From Spirodela intermedia (lineage: Eukaryota; Streptophyta; Magnoliopsida; Alismatales; Araceae): a DNA stretch of 64,000 nt. The stretch spans positions 5,853,878 to 5,917,877 of the forward strand of contig LR746264.1 of assembly GCA_902729315.2 (NCBI GenBank), in the 5' to 3' direction. How positions within the stretch are numbered: position 1 is the first letter of the stretch; every line of letters starts with the position of its first letter. Shown in pieces: positions 32,709 to 43,960 of this stretch. The translations under genes and the position numbers were made by a program. A model generated the notes under the pieces. That model did not search any database, was not told the DNA's origin, and saw only the letters and a list, made by a program, of their open reading frames with translations.

Positions 32709-34748
32709 TCACCAATAGTCCATACACGAACAGGTCCCAACCTCAAAATGATGAAACCTTTTCCTATCCCTGACCACCACTTTCCTCTTGAAAACCATGG
32801 AAATAAGCTTCATCGCGTTGTGGCAATCCCCGCAGATCCGGATATTCTTCACTATTCGCAATGGAGATCCATCCTCTGTGATGATGAACCCGAAGGCAAT
32901 GGCTAACTTCTCGCTGTGGTACCCGATGATGATTTCCTTCTCCTCTTCTTCACATTCAAAGCCAATCCCTCTCGTCTCTGCAGCGTACCCGAACCTCCTG
33001 ATCTCTCCTGCAATTTCCTCCCATTTCCGGTATATCTCACCGGTCTTCTCATGGGACTTGTCCCCCGCCGCAAACTCGTGAAAAACACCGTTGACCTCAA
33101 TAGAACTAAACCCAGGCTCCCGCCTGATGCTTCTGCTTCTCATGGTTTGCCTGACTCGTTCAGCACTGCCCATGTTCTTGCACTCCACGAGGATATTGGA
33201 TAGAGCAATGTAGGGCCCGTCATGGAGCCGATCGGACTCGATCAGAAACTCCCCCACTCTCCTGCCCAGCTCTGCATCTCCATGAATTCTGCACGCATTA
33301 AGGAGAGATCTCCAGATTACGTTATCCGGCTCCACAGGCATGGAAGAGATGAACTCCACTGCCTCCTTCAAGTGCCCTGCTCGGCCAAGAAGATCGACCA
33401 TGCATGCGTAATGATCCAGTTCTGCCGCTATCCCATCCTCATCAACCATGCTGTGGAAGTAGTAGAAACCCCGATCGACCCAGCCCATGTGATTGCAGCC
33501 ACACAAAACGGCCAGGTAAGACACTCGATCCGGCTCGAGCCCTTCGCTCCTCATCTGTTCGAAGAGTTGGAGAGCTTCCCCGCCATGGCCGTTCATGGCC
33601 AACCCGAAGATCGCCGCCGTGTACGTCGACAAGTCCTTCTCCGGTGGCTTAAAGCCCTGGAACAGCTGCATCGCTAGCTCGATGCTCCCGCAGTTGGCGT
33701 ACATGCCGACGATTGCCGTGGAGAGCGACGGTTCCATTCTCACCCTTTTCCTCCTGACGTAGGCGTGGATCCACTGCCCGTGGTTCAGAGAACCCATCTG
33801 CGAGGCGGCAGAGAGGGCGCTGACAATGGCGGAGGTGTTGAGCTCCCGGTGGACCAGCTGCATCTCTCGGAAGAGAGACAAGGCCTCCTTCGGCTGCCCG
33901 CTCTGAGTGTACCCCGAGATCATCACTGTCCAGGAGACGAGGTTCCTCTCGGTCATTCCGTCGAACAGGCACCGTGCGGCGTCCAACCTGCCGTTCCTGA
34001 CCAGTCCGGTGACCATGCTGTTCCAAGAGACGGTGTTCCTCTCCGGCATTCTGTCGAACAGGAGGAGCGCACCAGCGACGTCACCGTTGTTGAGGCAGCC
34101 GTCGATGAGGGAATTCCAGGAGACCACGTCGATTCCGCCGGCGCCGGCCTCGTCGAAGACTCTTCTGGCCTCCTCCATCGCGCCGCACGAGGAGTAGAAT
34201 CGGATCAGGGAATTTCTGGCACAGACGTCGCCGAGGAGGACGCCGTTCTTCACGGCGGCGCCGTGAAGCTGGATCCCGAGGGCAGATCCAGGCCCCAGAG
34301 AGCCGCCGGCGCAGGCCTGGAGGAGGAAGGTGAAGCTGAAGCCGCTGGGAGAAACTCCGGCCCTAGCCATCCGCCGGAAAATGAGGGATGAGCGAGAGAG
34401 AGCCCCCGGGAGACGCGGCCGCTTGGCGAGGCCTCGAATGACCGTGTTGCAGAGGAAGCGGACGGCCGCGGCGGCGGAACAGGCTGGGGAGGGAGAGACG
34501 GCGGGAAGAGAGAAGAGGAGGAGAAAGAAGACGTAGCGGAGGTCGCCGGAGGGGTGGAGCGCGGCGTGGGAGACGGCGGTTCGGAGGAGAGACGGCGAGG
34601 CCGCGGGCAGGGGAAAGCCGCGGACAAGGAGGGCGGCGTGTGCCCGCTTCAGCTCCGGCGTGTTCCGGCATTGTCGGAGGACGGTTGCCGCGACCGAGGA
34701 AAGACGGGTGGATGGTGGCGCCGCCAATGGGACACCACCGCCGTTCAT
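32709..34748 (-). CDS. DYW-type pentatricopeptide repeat protein (organelle RNA editing factor)
   Basis: Sequence-specific C-to-U RNA editing factor of plastids or mitochondria, from the PLS class of PPR proteins. One intron-free frame; from the ATG at 34748 it encodes 679 aa. The body is a PLS-type repeat array (VSWNSLIDGC, VSWNSMVTGL, VSWTVMISGY), followed by E-type motifs and a complete DYW domain. Deaminase signatures are present: HSEKLA about 69 residues from the end, the zinc-binding CGDC, then CSC and the terminal tripeptide DYW. I chose the ATG at 34748 because its product starts with the usual short N-terminus leading into HAALLVRGFP. An upstream in-frame ATG at 34907 would add 53 unusual residues. 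The 5' half is strikingly GC-rich and the 3' part is not. The target transcript cannot be told from the protein alone. Confidence 0.93.
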   Translation of the reverse strand: MNGGGVPLAAPPSTRLSSVAATVLRQCRNTPELKRAHAALLVRGFPLPAASPSLLRTAVSHAALHPSGDLRYVFFLLLFSLPAVSPSPACSAAAAVRFLCNTVIRGLAKRPRLPGALSRSSLIFRRMARAGVSPSGFSFTFLLQACAGGSLGPGSALGIQLHGAAVKNGVLLGDVCARNSLIRFYSSCGAMEEARRVFDEAGAGGIDVVSWNSLIDGCLNNGDVAGALLLFDRMPERNTVSWNSMVTGLVRNGRLDAARCLFDGMTERNLVSWTVMISGYTQSGQPKEALSLFREMQLVHRELNTSAIVSALSAASQMGSLNHGQWIHAYVRRKRVRMEPSLSTAIVGMYANCGSIELAMQLFQGFKPPEKDLSTYTAAIFGLAMNGHGGEALQLFEQMRSEGLEPDRVSYLAVLCGCNHMGWVDRGFYYFHSMVDEDGIAAELDHYACMVDLLGRAGHLKEAVEFISSMPVEPDNVIWRSLLNACRIHGDAELGRRVGEFLIESDRLHDGPYIALSNILVECKNMGSAERVRQTMRSRSIRREPGFSSIEVNGVFHEFAAGDKSHEKTGEIYRKWEEIAGEIRRFGYAAETRGIGFECEEEEKEIIIGYHSEKLAIAFGFIITEDGSPLRIVKNIRICGDCHNAMKLISMVFKRKVVVRDRKRFHHFEVGTCSCMDYW

Positions 34749-35384
34749 CGCCGGAGCTTCATGGCCGCTCTGTGCTCCGGCTTGTAACGGCCACGCCACC
34801 ACCACCGCCACTACCCCGAGGGTCCTCTTTTGCCTTTCATCGGGGCCCACAGAAAATTGGACCGTGCGATCTTCGATCTTCGCGGTACCATTTAAGACCC
34901 AGATCACGATTGTGTGAGGTCCACAAGGTCAACAGATTTTGGCTGGGGCCCATCGGAACACTGGTGATACGTAGGCCGATCTTCCGAGATATCGCGCTCT
35001 TTGTTAATAAATTAGACGATGAATAATTAAAGTTAGAATAAAAAGATGAAAATAGAGATGAGAGGGTGACGTCGGCACCCCAGCCCGGGTGAAAAGGTTG
35101 ACCAAACGTACACACGATATTTTGGCGGCGGCAGACGGAATTGCTGAAACGGCTCGTCCACTGCTGCTGCAAACCGACTGCAGAGAGAGAGAGAGATATA
35201 GAGAGTCGTCCGGCTCGGGGCAACCTAACCATCCAGTCAACGGAGAAGGGTCTCTGGATGGTCAACAGGCTCCAACAGTACAGTGGAGCGGAGAGTCCGG
35301 AGGGCTCCTCCCGCGGTCTTCTCCCCTTCCACGCCACGCGCTTCCCCACACCCCCCCAAACCAGCTGGCTCCCCCCCACCTGCC
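34749..35384. promoter_or_regulatory. Shared upstream region of DYW-PPR and LTP-like genes, with W-box cores
   Basis: Divergent intergenic region. Four TTGACY W-box cores occur, counting both strands: 34927-34932, 35098-35103, 35235-35240 and 35260-35265. A GA tract lies at about 35182-35196. W-boxes bind WRKY factors in defence and wound responses; activity here is inferred from motif content only. Open frames in this segment match no known protein. Confidence 0.45.
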
Positions 35385-35390
35385 TATAAA
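35385..35390 (+). promoter_or_regulatory. TATA box of the LTP-like gene
   Basis: TATAAA in the context CTATAAAACACC lies 141 bp upstream of the ATG and is followed by a CT-rich leader, a typical plant core promoter layout. Confidence 0.65.
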
Positions 35391-35525
35391 ACACCCCCCC
35401 ACCCTCTCAAACGGAGCATACTTCTCTTTCTCTCTCTACTTTCTCTCTTACCTCTCTCTCTCTTTATCTTCTCGCTCAGAAGGGGAGAAGGGGAGAAGTG
35501 GGAGAGAAGGAAGGGGAGGAGGAGT

Positions 35526-36505
<980 letters not shown>

Positions 36506-36712
36506 GATTCGCACGTGAAATTGCACTTAGGCGCTGCGGCATCCCACTTGTGGAAAGAGCGCCGGGCGCCAGCTGGTCACCTACCTAGACGTGGCCGTCG
36601 CGCACGTTGGCCGACAGGGATTGTCTGAGCGTTCTGCTTCGTCGTCGGTCCAGGAAAAATAAGTCGTCGTCGTCGTTCTCTCCCGCCACTCGTTAGCAAA
36701 TAGCGCACCTAT

Positions 36713-37099
36713 TTGACTGTGTGTCTATATTTTTGGATGCGAGCTAAACAAAACTTTAAAAAAAAATATATCATCTTCTTTGCTGAATGGACACCTTTTG
36801 ACTAAATCAGTCAACCGATAACTTGACTTTTTCGGAAACGACGACTTCCGCAATCTCTTTATAAAGATCGGGAATCGGCACGATCCAAAAGCGACTTGAC
36901 CAGTTATGCTGCGCTAGAAATCGACACGTATGAAAATCTACCCATGTGAGGCAGATACTCGGTATTATCACGCCAATATTCGGTAAACGAGGTACACGTC
37001 GGATGGGATTAGTCAACGAGGGCAGATTATTAAGGAAGTTACACAGAGTGTTCGGGTTCTCCAAACTTCTAGAGGTACACGTCGGATGGGTTTAGTCAA
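36713..37099. promoter_or_regulatory. Cluster of seven W-box cores upstream of BPM
   Basis: TTGACY on either strand occurs at 36713-36718, 36798-36803, 36809-36814, 36823-36828, 36896-36901, 37011-37016 and 37094-37099. The last two belong to a duplicated block that also carries an ACGT core. The density suggests WRKY-responsive control of BPM, which is inference from motif content. Confidence 0.45.
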
Positions 37100-37104
37100 C
37101 GGGG
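36990..37104. repeat. Direct repeat of a W-box/ACGT block, 83-bp period
   Basis: A 32-bp block with AGGTACACGTCGGATGGG followed by TTAGTCAACG occurs at 36990-37021 and again at 37073-37104, with only two differences. Each copy carries a CACGTC element and a W-box core. Confidence 0.85.
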
Positions 37105-37510
37105 ATGATGGTTACTTAAAACCGTGTTTCGGACATTCTCCACGTACCCCACCCCTCTTCAGATTATTCCCCGTCTCTCTTTCACTCTCTCTCTCTCCTC
37201 CTCTCTTCCTCTCTTGTCCGCACGGAAAATCCGAGAAGAAACCCTAGCTCCTGGTGGAGTCGTCCACCACGCACCGATCGAATTCGCGGGGGAATACTCA
37301 GATCGGTGCTCTTAGGAACCCGCGGCGGAATAGATCGCCCTCTCGGGGGAACCCTGTGCTTTCATGGGAAGGAAAGACACTTGGTAGCCGCCATGTCCTG
37401 GACAAAGATGAAGCTCTCTGGGTGCCGCATCTTGAAGCTCTGGCGGGAGATCCTGTGAGCTCTCTCTGCGCGTGCACCGATTTTTTTTTGCTTAATTCGC
37501 TACCGGGGCG

Positions 37511-37513
<3 letters not shown>

Positions 37514-37549
<36 letters not shown>
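37514..37549. repeat. (CT)18 microsatellite just before the BPM start codon
   Basis: Uninterrupted CT tract ending 10 bp upstream of the BPM ATG at 37560, so within the 5' leader. Confidence 0.95.
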
Positions 37550-37552
<3 letters not shown>

Positions 37553-37559
37553 GGCGGAG

Positions 37560-40500
37560 ATGGGCACCGGCACGGTCTGCTGGGCGGGACCTTGCATTCG
37601 ACCTCCCTGCGCCTACGCGTCCTCTTCGTCCAACCCGCAGGATCCCAACGAGACGGCTTCGACGTTCTTGTCGCAGACTGTGAACGGTTCCCACCAGTTC
37701 AAAATATCTGGGTATTCCATGTCCAAGGGCCTCGGCATCGGCAAGTACATTGCATCGGACACGTTCGAGGTCGGGGGCCACTCGTGGGCCATCTATTTCT
37801 ACCCCGATGGGAAGAACCCCGAGGACAACGCTGCTTACGTCTCCCTGTTCGTCGCCCTGGCCAGCGAGGGCACCGGCGTGAGGGCGCTCTTTGAGTTGAC
37901 GCTGATGGACCAGAGCGGCAAGGAGCGGCACAAGGTTCACAGCCACTTCGAGAGGGCCCTCGAGGGGGGGCCTTACACCCTTAAGTACCGCGGCAGCATG
38001 TGGTTAGTTTCCAATGGGTGGCTTCCTATCTCTCTCTGGTTTGCTCCGGCTTGCTCCGGTTTCTTTTCTGCAGTATCCTTCTACATTGGCTCTCCATTTC
38101 TAGTGCCTGTAATTGTCTTTCCATTTTCTTTCTTCCGAAAATTTTCTTCATTAGAGAAGTCACTTCTCTTCTTCTTCTGTCTGTTCGAGAAGGGTAGGTG
38201 GGCATAGTTTCAACTGTTTGTCCTCCTCCACCAGGGTTCTAGTTTTTCACTTATTTTTTCTGATACTTAAGGGGATGTAATTTCTTTCTTTATGACTGGT
38301 TTCACGTACCTGAATGAGATCATTGCATGATTTTTATTCACCTGTCTCCCGAGCGGCCTTTAAATCATCCATCGTCAGATCCTGCTTCTTGGCCTTTCAT
38401 GTTGGATTTACACGCTTGTAATGAAAGGAACCCCCTATTCTTTCGTGTGTTTTTATAAATCGAGGTAATCTGAACATTCGCTATGGCCAGTGCTCATTAC
38501 TGCGGGGAATAATCTGTTCTTGTCTTTCGTTGAATGTAAGAAGTAGATGGGTGACTTTCAGATTTGCAGTGTTTCATATCCACAGGGCATCACTTGTTAA
38601 GAAGTTAGTGTGGATCTAGACTTGAGCATCTCTCATATAGTAGAGAGCAAACAATGATTTGAAATTAAAGCACGTCCTAAAAAACAATTTATACCACGTT
38701 TCCCTTTCAGTTAGTCAGTTCTTACGAAGTCACCTGGACCCCTCCTAGACAGCAACCTTTTTGGAGAGTTAGGGTACTTATCCATGCCAACTCCAAAGGC
38801 AGACCCTGTTTGTCAGAAACTTTATCAAACGCAACTAATGACAATTTTGTTTATAAGGGTAGAAGTTAATGGCCTTTTTAAGAAGAAAAATGTTCCTTGA
38901 AGCAACGGATGTTGTTAAACATCATTCCTAATCGATAATTGAAAGAAGGCTTTGTGTTACAAAACAGTGCATTGAATTCTTATATCCATCCTAGCCGGGT
39001 CAAGGCACTAATCCACTGATAAAATATGTGATAGAATCACGAAAATCTTTATTGGTTGGTTACCATGGTCCTTTTCACTGATAGATAACAGTCTTTCTTC
39101 TTGACAAAAATATCACTTAATTTTGTCAAGAACTTTCAATCCTAGTTATGAAAATGATAGAAACAATGTGCTTGATATTTCATTCAAGTATTGTTGTCTC
39201 TCTTTTCACAATCCGCATGTGTGAACTATTCAAGAATGTCACTGCATTAATTAGTTTGAGTTTAAACTGGCGTAGTACCCGATATAAATACTTTCTCATG
39301 CATTATGTTGGGTCAAATCCGTTATAAAAGTATGCTCTATCAAGTACTTACGCAAGCTGGAAAGTAGTCGCACATAAACTTGCATGCCTTGATCACCTTA
39401 TGAACTATGTGTCCTCTGAAGACTATCTATAGGAATCACTTCAGTGGACGGTTCCTTACTACACCCGATAATGGAATGTCGTAATCATTTGGACATGACT
39501 CCCATAAGTGAAAGGGGCTCATATGATTTTGGCCATTGCTCTCAAGGACCATTAACTAACATTGGGTTCGAGCTTGATAAAATCACCCAAATAAGCAGCA
39601 TGGATCTTTCATTTGCTCATGACACGCATCTTCAAGTTTTGTGAAGATCCTAGTTGGGTGATACACTTTACAAGAAGGGAGGTGATTTGAATTGAGTTTT
39701 GAAGATAAGCTCGGAGCTAAAATTTTATATTAATGCAATCGAGCGCTTGTGATACAGGAGAATTTGTTGTCGTTTGATCTCAATTTAGACTCTCTAAGCC
39801 TTGGATATTTTGCTTAGTGAATCATAAACTTATTACAACTTGACTTTTTCACAGTGCCAACCAAGTCTTCCTATACCAATGCAACAGCAGGCTTGTGGAA
39901 TTCAACAGAAGATAAAATAAATGAACCAAAAAGATCTAAAACATAATTAGAGGACGTTATTGAAGCTCAGAAGATCAAGTCGGATGATGATTTTAGAGTC
40001 CTTTTGTAATTTAAGAGCTTGAAAATAATGCCTTAGGCTTAACAGTTTTAAATTAGCGGAAGTATTATTGTTCTTACATTTGGGAGGCTTCTATCGCCTG
40101 GAAAGTATTCGTTGGAAAATATTTACCCTTCAATGGTTGTACTCCTCCAGTTTTCACCATTCTACAGTTGCTATTATAGACAACGTAGCTGTAACAACTT
40201 TGCTGGTGTTGATAACTATAGGGAATGACTCCTGTGATATATCTTCTTTGCTATTCACGTGTCAGAACTTATGCCTCAACTGTTGACGCCTGCAGTTCTG
40301 GACCTGAAGCTTGATTCTTAGCTAATATTTTCTTCACAGAAATAATTTGTTTCTATAATTTTCCCTGCAACTTTGAGGGATCTGTACTTGTCATATTATG
40401 TTCATTTTTTACTATTTTCGGATTTTAAAATTTTCGTTTATTTCCCTAAAACTCATGCAAAAAAGTGGCACAGTATCGTCACAGTACCATGGTTCTTGAT

Positions 40501-43212
40501 TGATTTATTTAATTCCTTGGTGGGGAGTGGCTTCTTTCAGGTTTTCTTTTGAAATTTCCTGTTAGCATAATGCTGAAAGAGTTGAAAAGTTAACCTTGAT
40601 ATGACTCGTCACTTTATGAGAATGACAAAGTACTGGTACTTGCGTTAAGTTAAGAGGTCAGATGAGTTGAACTTATGGAAGTTGGATTAACAAGTTCATG
40701 GCATAACCTTTTTCTTGGCTTGTTTTTAATGTCTATGGATTTAATACTAATATCTTGATTCTTTCGCTATGTTGGTTAGTCGTCCCTTCCTATGGATGTG
40801 TGTGTTTAATCGAAGTCAAGGCATATCTTCTTCTTCCATGAGTATTTGGATCCTACATCTGCGGTTGAAGTATTAATGTTTCAACCGGAATAATGCAGGG
40901 GCTATAAACGCTTCTTCAAAAGAACGGCCTTGGATACATCAGATTATGTTAAAGATGATTCTCTATTGGTTCGCTGTAGTGTTGGTGTTGTTAGATCACG
41001 TACAGAGGGACCGGAACTTTATTCTGTTGCAGTACCGCAATCTAACATTGGTCAGCATTTTGGGCAGCTTTTGGAAAGTGGTAAAGCAGCTGACGTTAGA
41101 TTTGAGGTTGATGGTGAGATTATTTCTGCCCACAGGTTGGTCCTTGCAACTCGATCCCCTGTTTTCAGGGCACAACTTTTTGGCCCAATGAAGGATCGAA
41201 ACACTGACTGTATAAAGGTGGAGGACATGGAAGCGCCAGTATTCAAGGTCTCTCTGCCATTTCAAATGGTTTATGCTAGATTGATCCAATTCCTTTTTTT
41301 CCTTATCCAAAAATTCATACGTTGTCTGCCTATCTTCTGTTTTTCTTGACAGACTTTTTTTCTGAATTACTTCATCAAAGTATGATCATGGAATTACTCG
41401 ATTTTTGTTTCACGTTGTTAAACCTTGCTGCGCTTGCAGTAGTGTTACTGATTACATCTTGCGAATGCAAAGTATTGGGAAGACTATGGTTTTATTTGGT
41501 CATTTGTGACTTTTCTTTCTTATCATTTGGAATATATTTTCTAACGAGATGTGCTGTAGTTTTAAGCTTTCTCTGTCGAAATTCATATAGAGTGTGTGAG
41601 AGCTGTTGTTCTTCACACAAAGATGCGATAATATTGGCCTGCCTGTAACCACTGTGGATTATCCGTGAAATGATGAATACCAATTTTACTAACTAAGAAA
41701 CTGCTAGTAACAGAAGTAGTTGCTGCAGACTGTTTCTTCATTAAATGCCTCAGTACCCTCATTTTGTGCAAATGAATCTCCAGTGATGGCAATGATCTTT
41801 AAAACATTTCATGTGGTTCCTTTAATTATTTTCCACTAAACCCAATCTGTCTGACAGTTGCGCCTCGTTTCCTGAATTCTGCCTCTTCTCAGATCAAACT
41901 GCATCGTATCATCCATGGTTTTACTGCCTAGATTGGTAGATTAGGCAATTAATGGTTTGCGGGGATGATTGTTATATTAATTTTCTCAGGCAAACTACTG
42001 ACTGGTGCAACTGTGAATAGCATTGATATACTTGTAACCCTTCTCTCCTCTAACATTGATGGCAACTTTAAATGCTCAACTTATCTTTTTTGTTTTTGAT
42101 AGGCAGCATGCAACAAACTATGGTGGGTATTTTGAGAGGTGTCGGGATTTTTGAGATACTCTCAATGTTGCATTTACATAGATTTCATTTTCTTCCCAAT
42201 CACCTTCTGTGTGCACATTTTGACTGTAAGCCTCCTTTTTTCCTCTTTGATGCCCATCTAATTTTAACGTCTCCTTTGGTATCCCATCCTCAAAGAAGAA
42301 AATATTGGCCAGATTTTTTCTCCCGTTTGTCTATGTCTCTAGCTTATGCTCTTGGAAATGGGAGGACGATTCCCAGAGGTTTCCTTATCAAGATTCTCTT
42401 TGACATTGTCTGATGTGATCCTCCTTGCTTCATCTTCCAGGCATTACTTCATTTCATGTACTGGGATTCCCTACCAGACATGGAAGAGCTCACTGGTACC
42501 AATGCAAAATGGGCTTCCACATTGATGGGTCAGCACTTATTAGTAGCAGCAGACAGATATGCGATGGAGAGGCTTAGGTTACTCTGTGAGGCCAACCTCT
42601 GTGAAGATGTTGCCATAAACACTGTGGCCACCACACTAGCTCTAGCGGAGCAGCACCACTGTTTTCAGCTGAAAGCCGTGTGCCTCAAATTCATTGCATT
42701 ACCTGAGAACCTGCGAGGTAAGTCCCCCTTTTTCTTTTTCCCTTTTTCTTTTTTCCATACATATACTGGTGTATAGTTAAATTACATTTGTGTAGGAAAG
42801 AACACTGTTCTCGGTAGATTGTCGCCATTAATCGAAGGCATATTTGCAATACAGAGAGAGTCTGCAAAGATGTAAAGCATGTGGAGAGAAAAAATTATGA
42901 ATAATTGGGCCACTTAGTTGGGTACACGTATGTGGGTGTCCTGTTTTCTTCTTCTTTCAATTATTTTGACCAGTCAGGTTGCTTCTGGGCGAGTGGCCAT
43001 CGGCATGAATCCCCTCCCTCCTTTCCCTCCCTGCAGCTGTGATGCAGACGGACGGATTCGAGTATCTGAAGGTCAGCTGCCCGGCCCTCCTGACCGAGCT
43101 CCTGGAGTACGTGGCCAAGGTCAGAGAACACTCTTTGGCCGCCTGTCTGGGCCCCAGTGAAGACCTGGATAGCGGGGCCGCCGCCGGCAGACGCGTGAAG
43201 CCGCGGATATGA
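37560..43212 (+). CDS. BPM: BTB/POZ and MATH domain protein (BPM), CUL3 ubiquitin-ligase adaptor
   Basis: Substrate adaptor of CUL3 E3 ubiquitin ligases; known plant targets of the family include HD-ZIP, ERF/AP2 and PP2C proteins. Four exons, 37560-38002, 40899-41247, 42441-42717 and 43037-43212, join in phase to 414 aa, the usual family size. A MATH domain spans about residues 37-172 ([24 protein letters not shown]). A BTB domain spans about 200-315 ([46 protein letters not shown]), and the CUL3-contacting helical extension follows ([16 protein letters not shown]). The ATG lies right after a (CT)18 tract and is the start that yields the normal short N-terminus; an upstream in-frame extension from 37254 is unlikely. 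Introns 1 (2.9 kb) and 2 (1.2 kb) hold no recognised genes. Which BPM paralogue this is cannot be fixed. Confidence 0.94.
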
Positions 43213-43732
43213 GACCACTCTTTGGTTCTGCATCAACCCAGAACCCTCCCCTCTCTCTCAGGGTCCCTTCGATTGTATATCCCCTTTAATATCTTTGTCT
43301 GTCTTTCCTTTTTCGGCTGGTCTGGGAGATGCATACAGATGATAAGGCAGCTTGTGGGCGGGACCCATCGAAGATCGGAGAAGGGTTGGCTCTTCGTAAC
43401 AATTTCATATGTTTTCTTCCTCTTTTTTCTTTTTTTTCTTCTTCGTCTTCTCTGATTTTAGGTCTCTGACGTCAAAACACAGGAAATTACGGGTTTTATG
43501 ACATAATGTTTGTGTTAGTGACTCTAAGTAAGTCAGCTATTCCCGGGAGAGAATATTTAATTAAATCATGCATTATATCTTCTACAAGGAGAGGGCCCAA
43601 AAAGCTTGGTCTTTTTTCTTCTTCTTTTCCTAGTATTGAGCGTCGTAATTAATTAAAAAAAAAAAACGAAGCCCACCTGGTTTGATTCCAGGATTATTTT
43701 CCCGGAATGTAAAAATAAAATAAAACTGTAAA
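43213..43732. other. BPM 3' flank / LSM2 upstream region
   Basis: T-rich 3' untranslated region of BPM followed by AT-rich sequence up to the LSM2 TATA box. No gene is recognised. Confidence 0.6.
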
Positions 43733-43740
43733 TATATAAA
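43733..43740 (+). promoter_or_regulatory. TATA box of LSM2
   Basis: TATATAAA followed by GGCGGCG lies 228 bp upstream of the LSM2 ATG at the border between AT-rich promoter and GC-rich leader. Confidence 0.55.
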
Positions 43741-43960
43741 GGCGGCGACTATAAGGGCATAAAGTCCTCTCACTGGAGCAGCCTTTTACATGATTAGGTT
43801 TTATGTTGGGGTGTTTCAGCAAACTGGTAGGGTTTTTATACAAACAATGTAGTAGACAAATGGATGAACCCTCTGCCTTGCTTGCCGGCGTCCCGTTCCC
43901 CGCCCGTCCGGAGGAGCTGAGGGAGAGCAGCGCGGGGAGGAGGGAAGTGGGTTCCCGAAG

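Larger units (their letters stand above)
36506..37513. other. Intergenic region between LTP-like and BPM genes
   Basis: Contains the LTP-like 3' untranslated region next to 36506, an AT-richer middle with a W-box cluster (36713-37099), and the CT-rich leader of BPM from about 37160. No coding region is recognised. Confidence 0.6.

Noticed and set aside
33649-34671. Other-frame open frames of 125-208 aa over the DYW-PPR gene
   Set aside because: They are shadows of the GC-rich PPR coding sequence with no recognisable domains.
34837-35394. 185-aa minus-strand frame in the PPR/LTP promoter region
   Set aside because: No homology; it crosses the TATA-proximal region and overlaps the unlikely upstream extension of the PPR gene.
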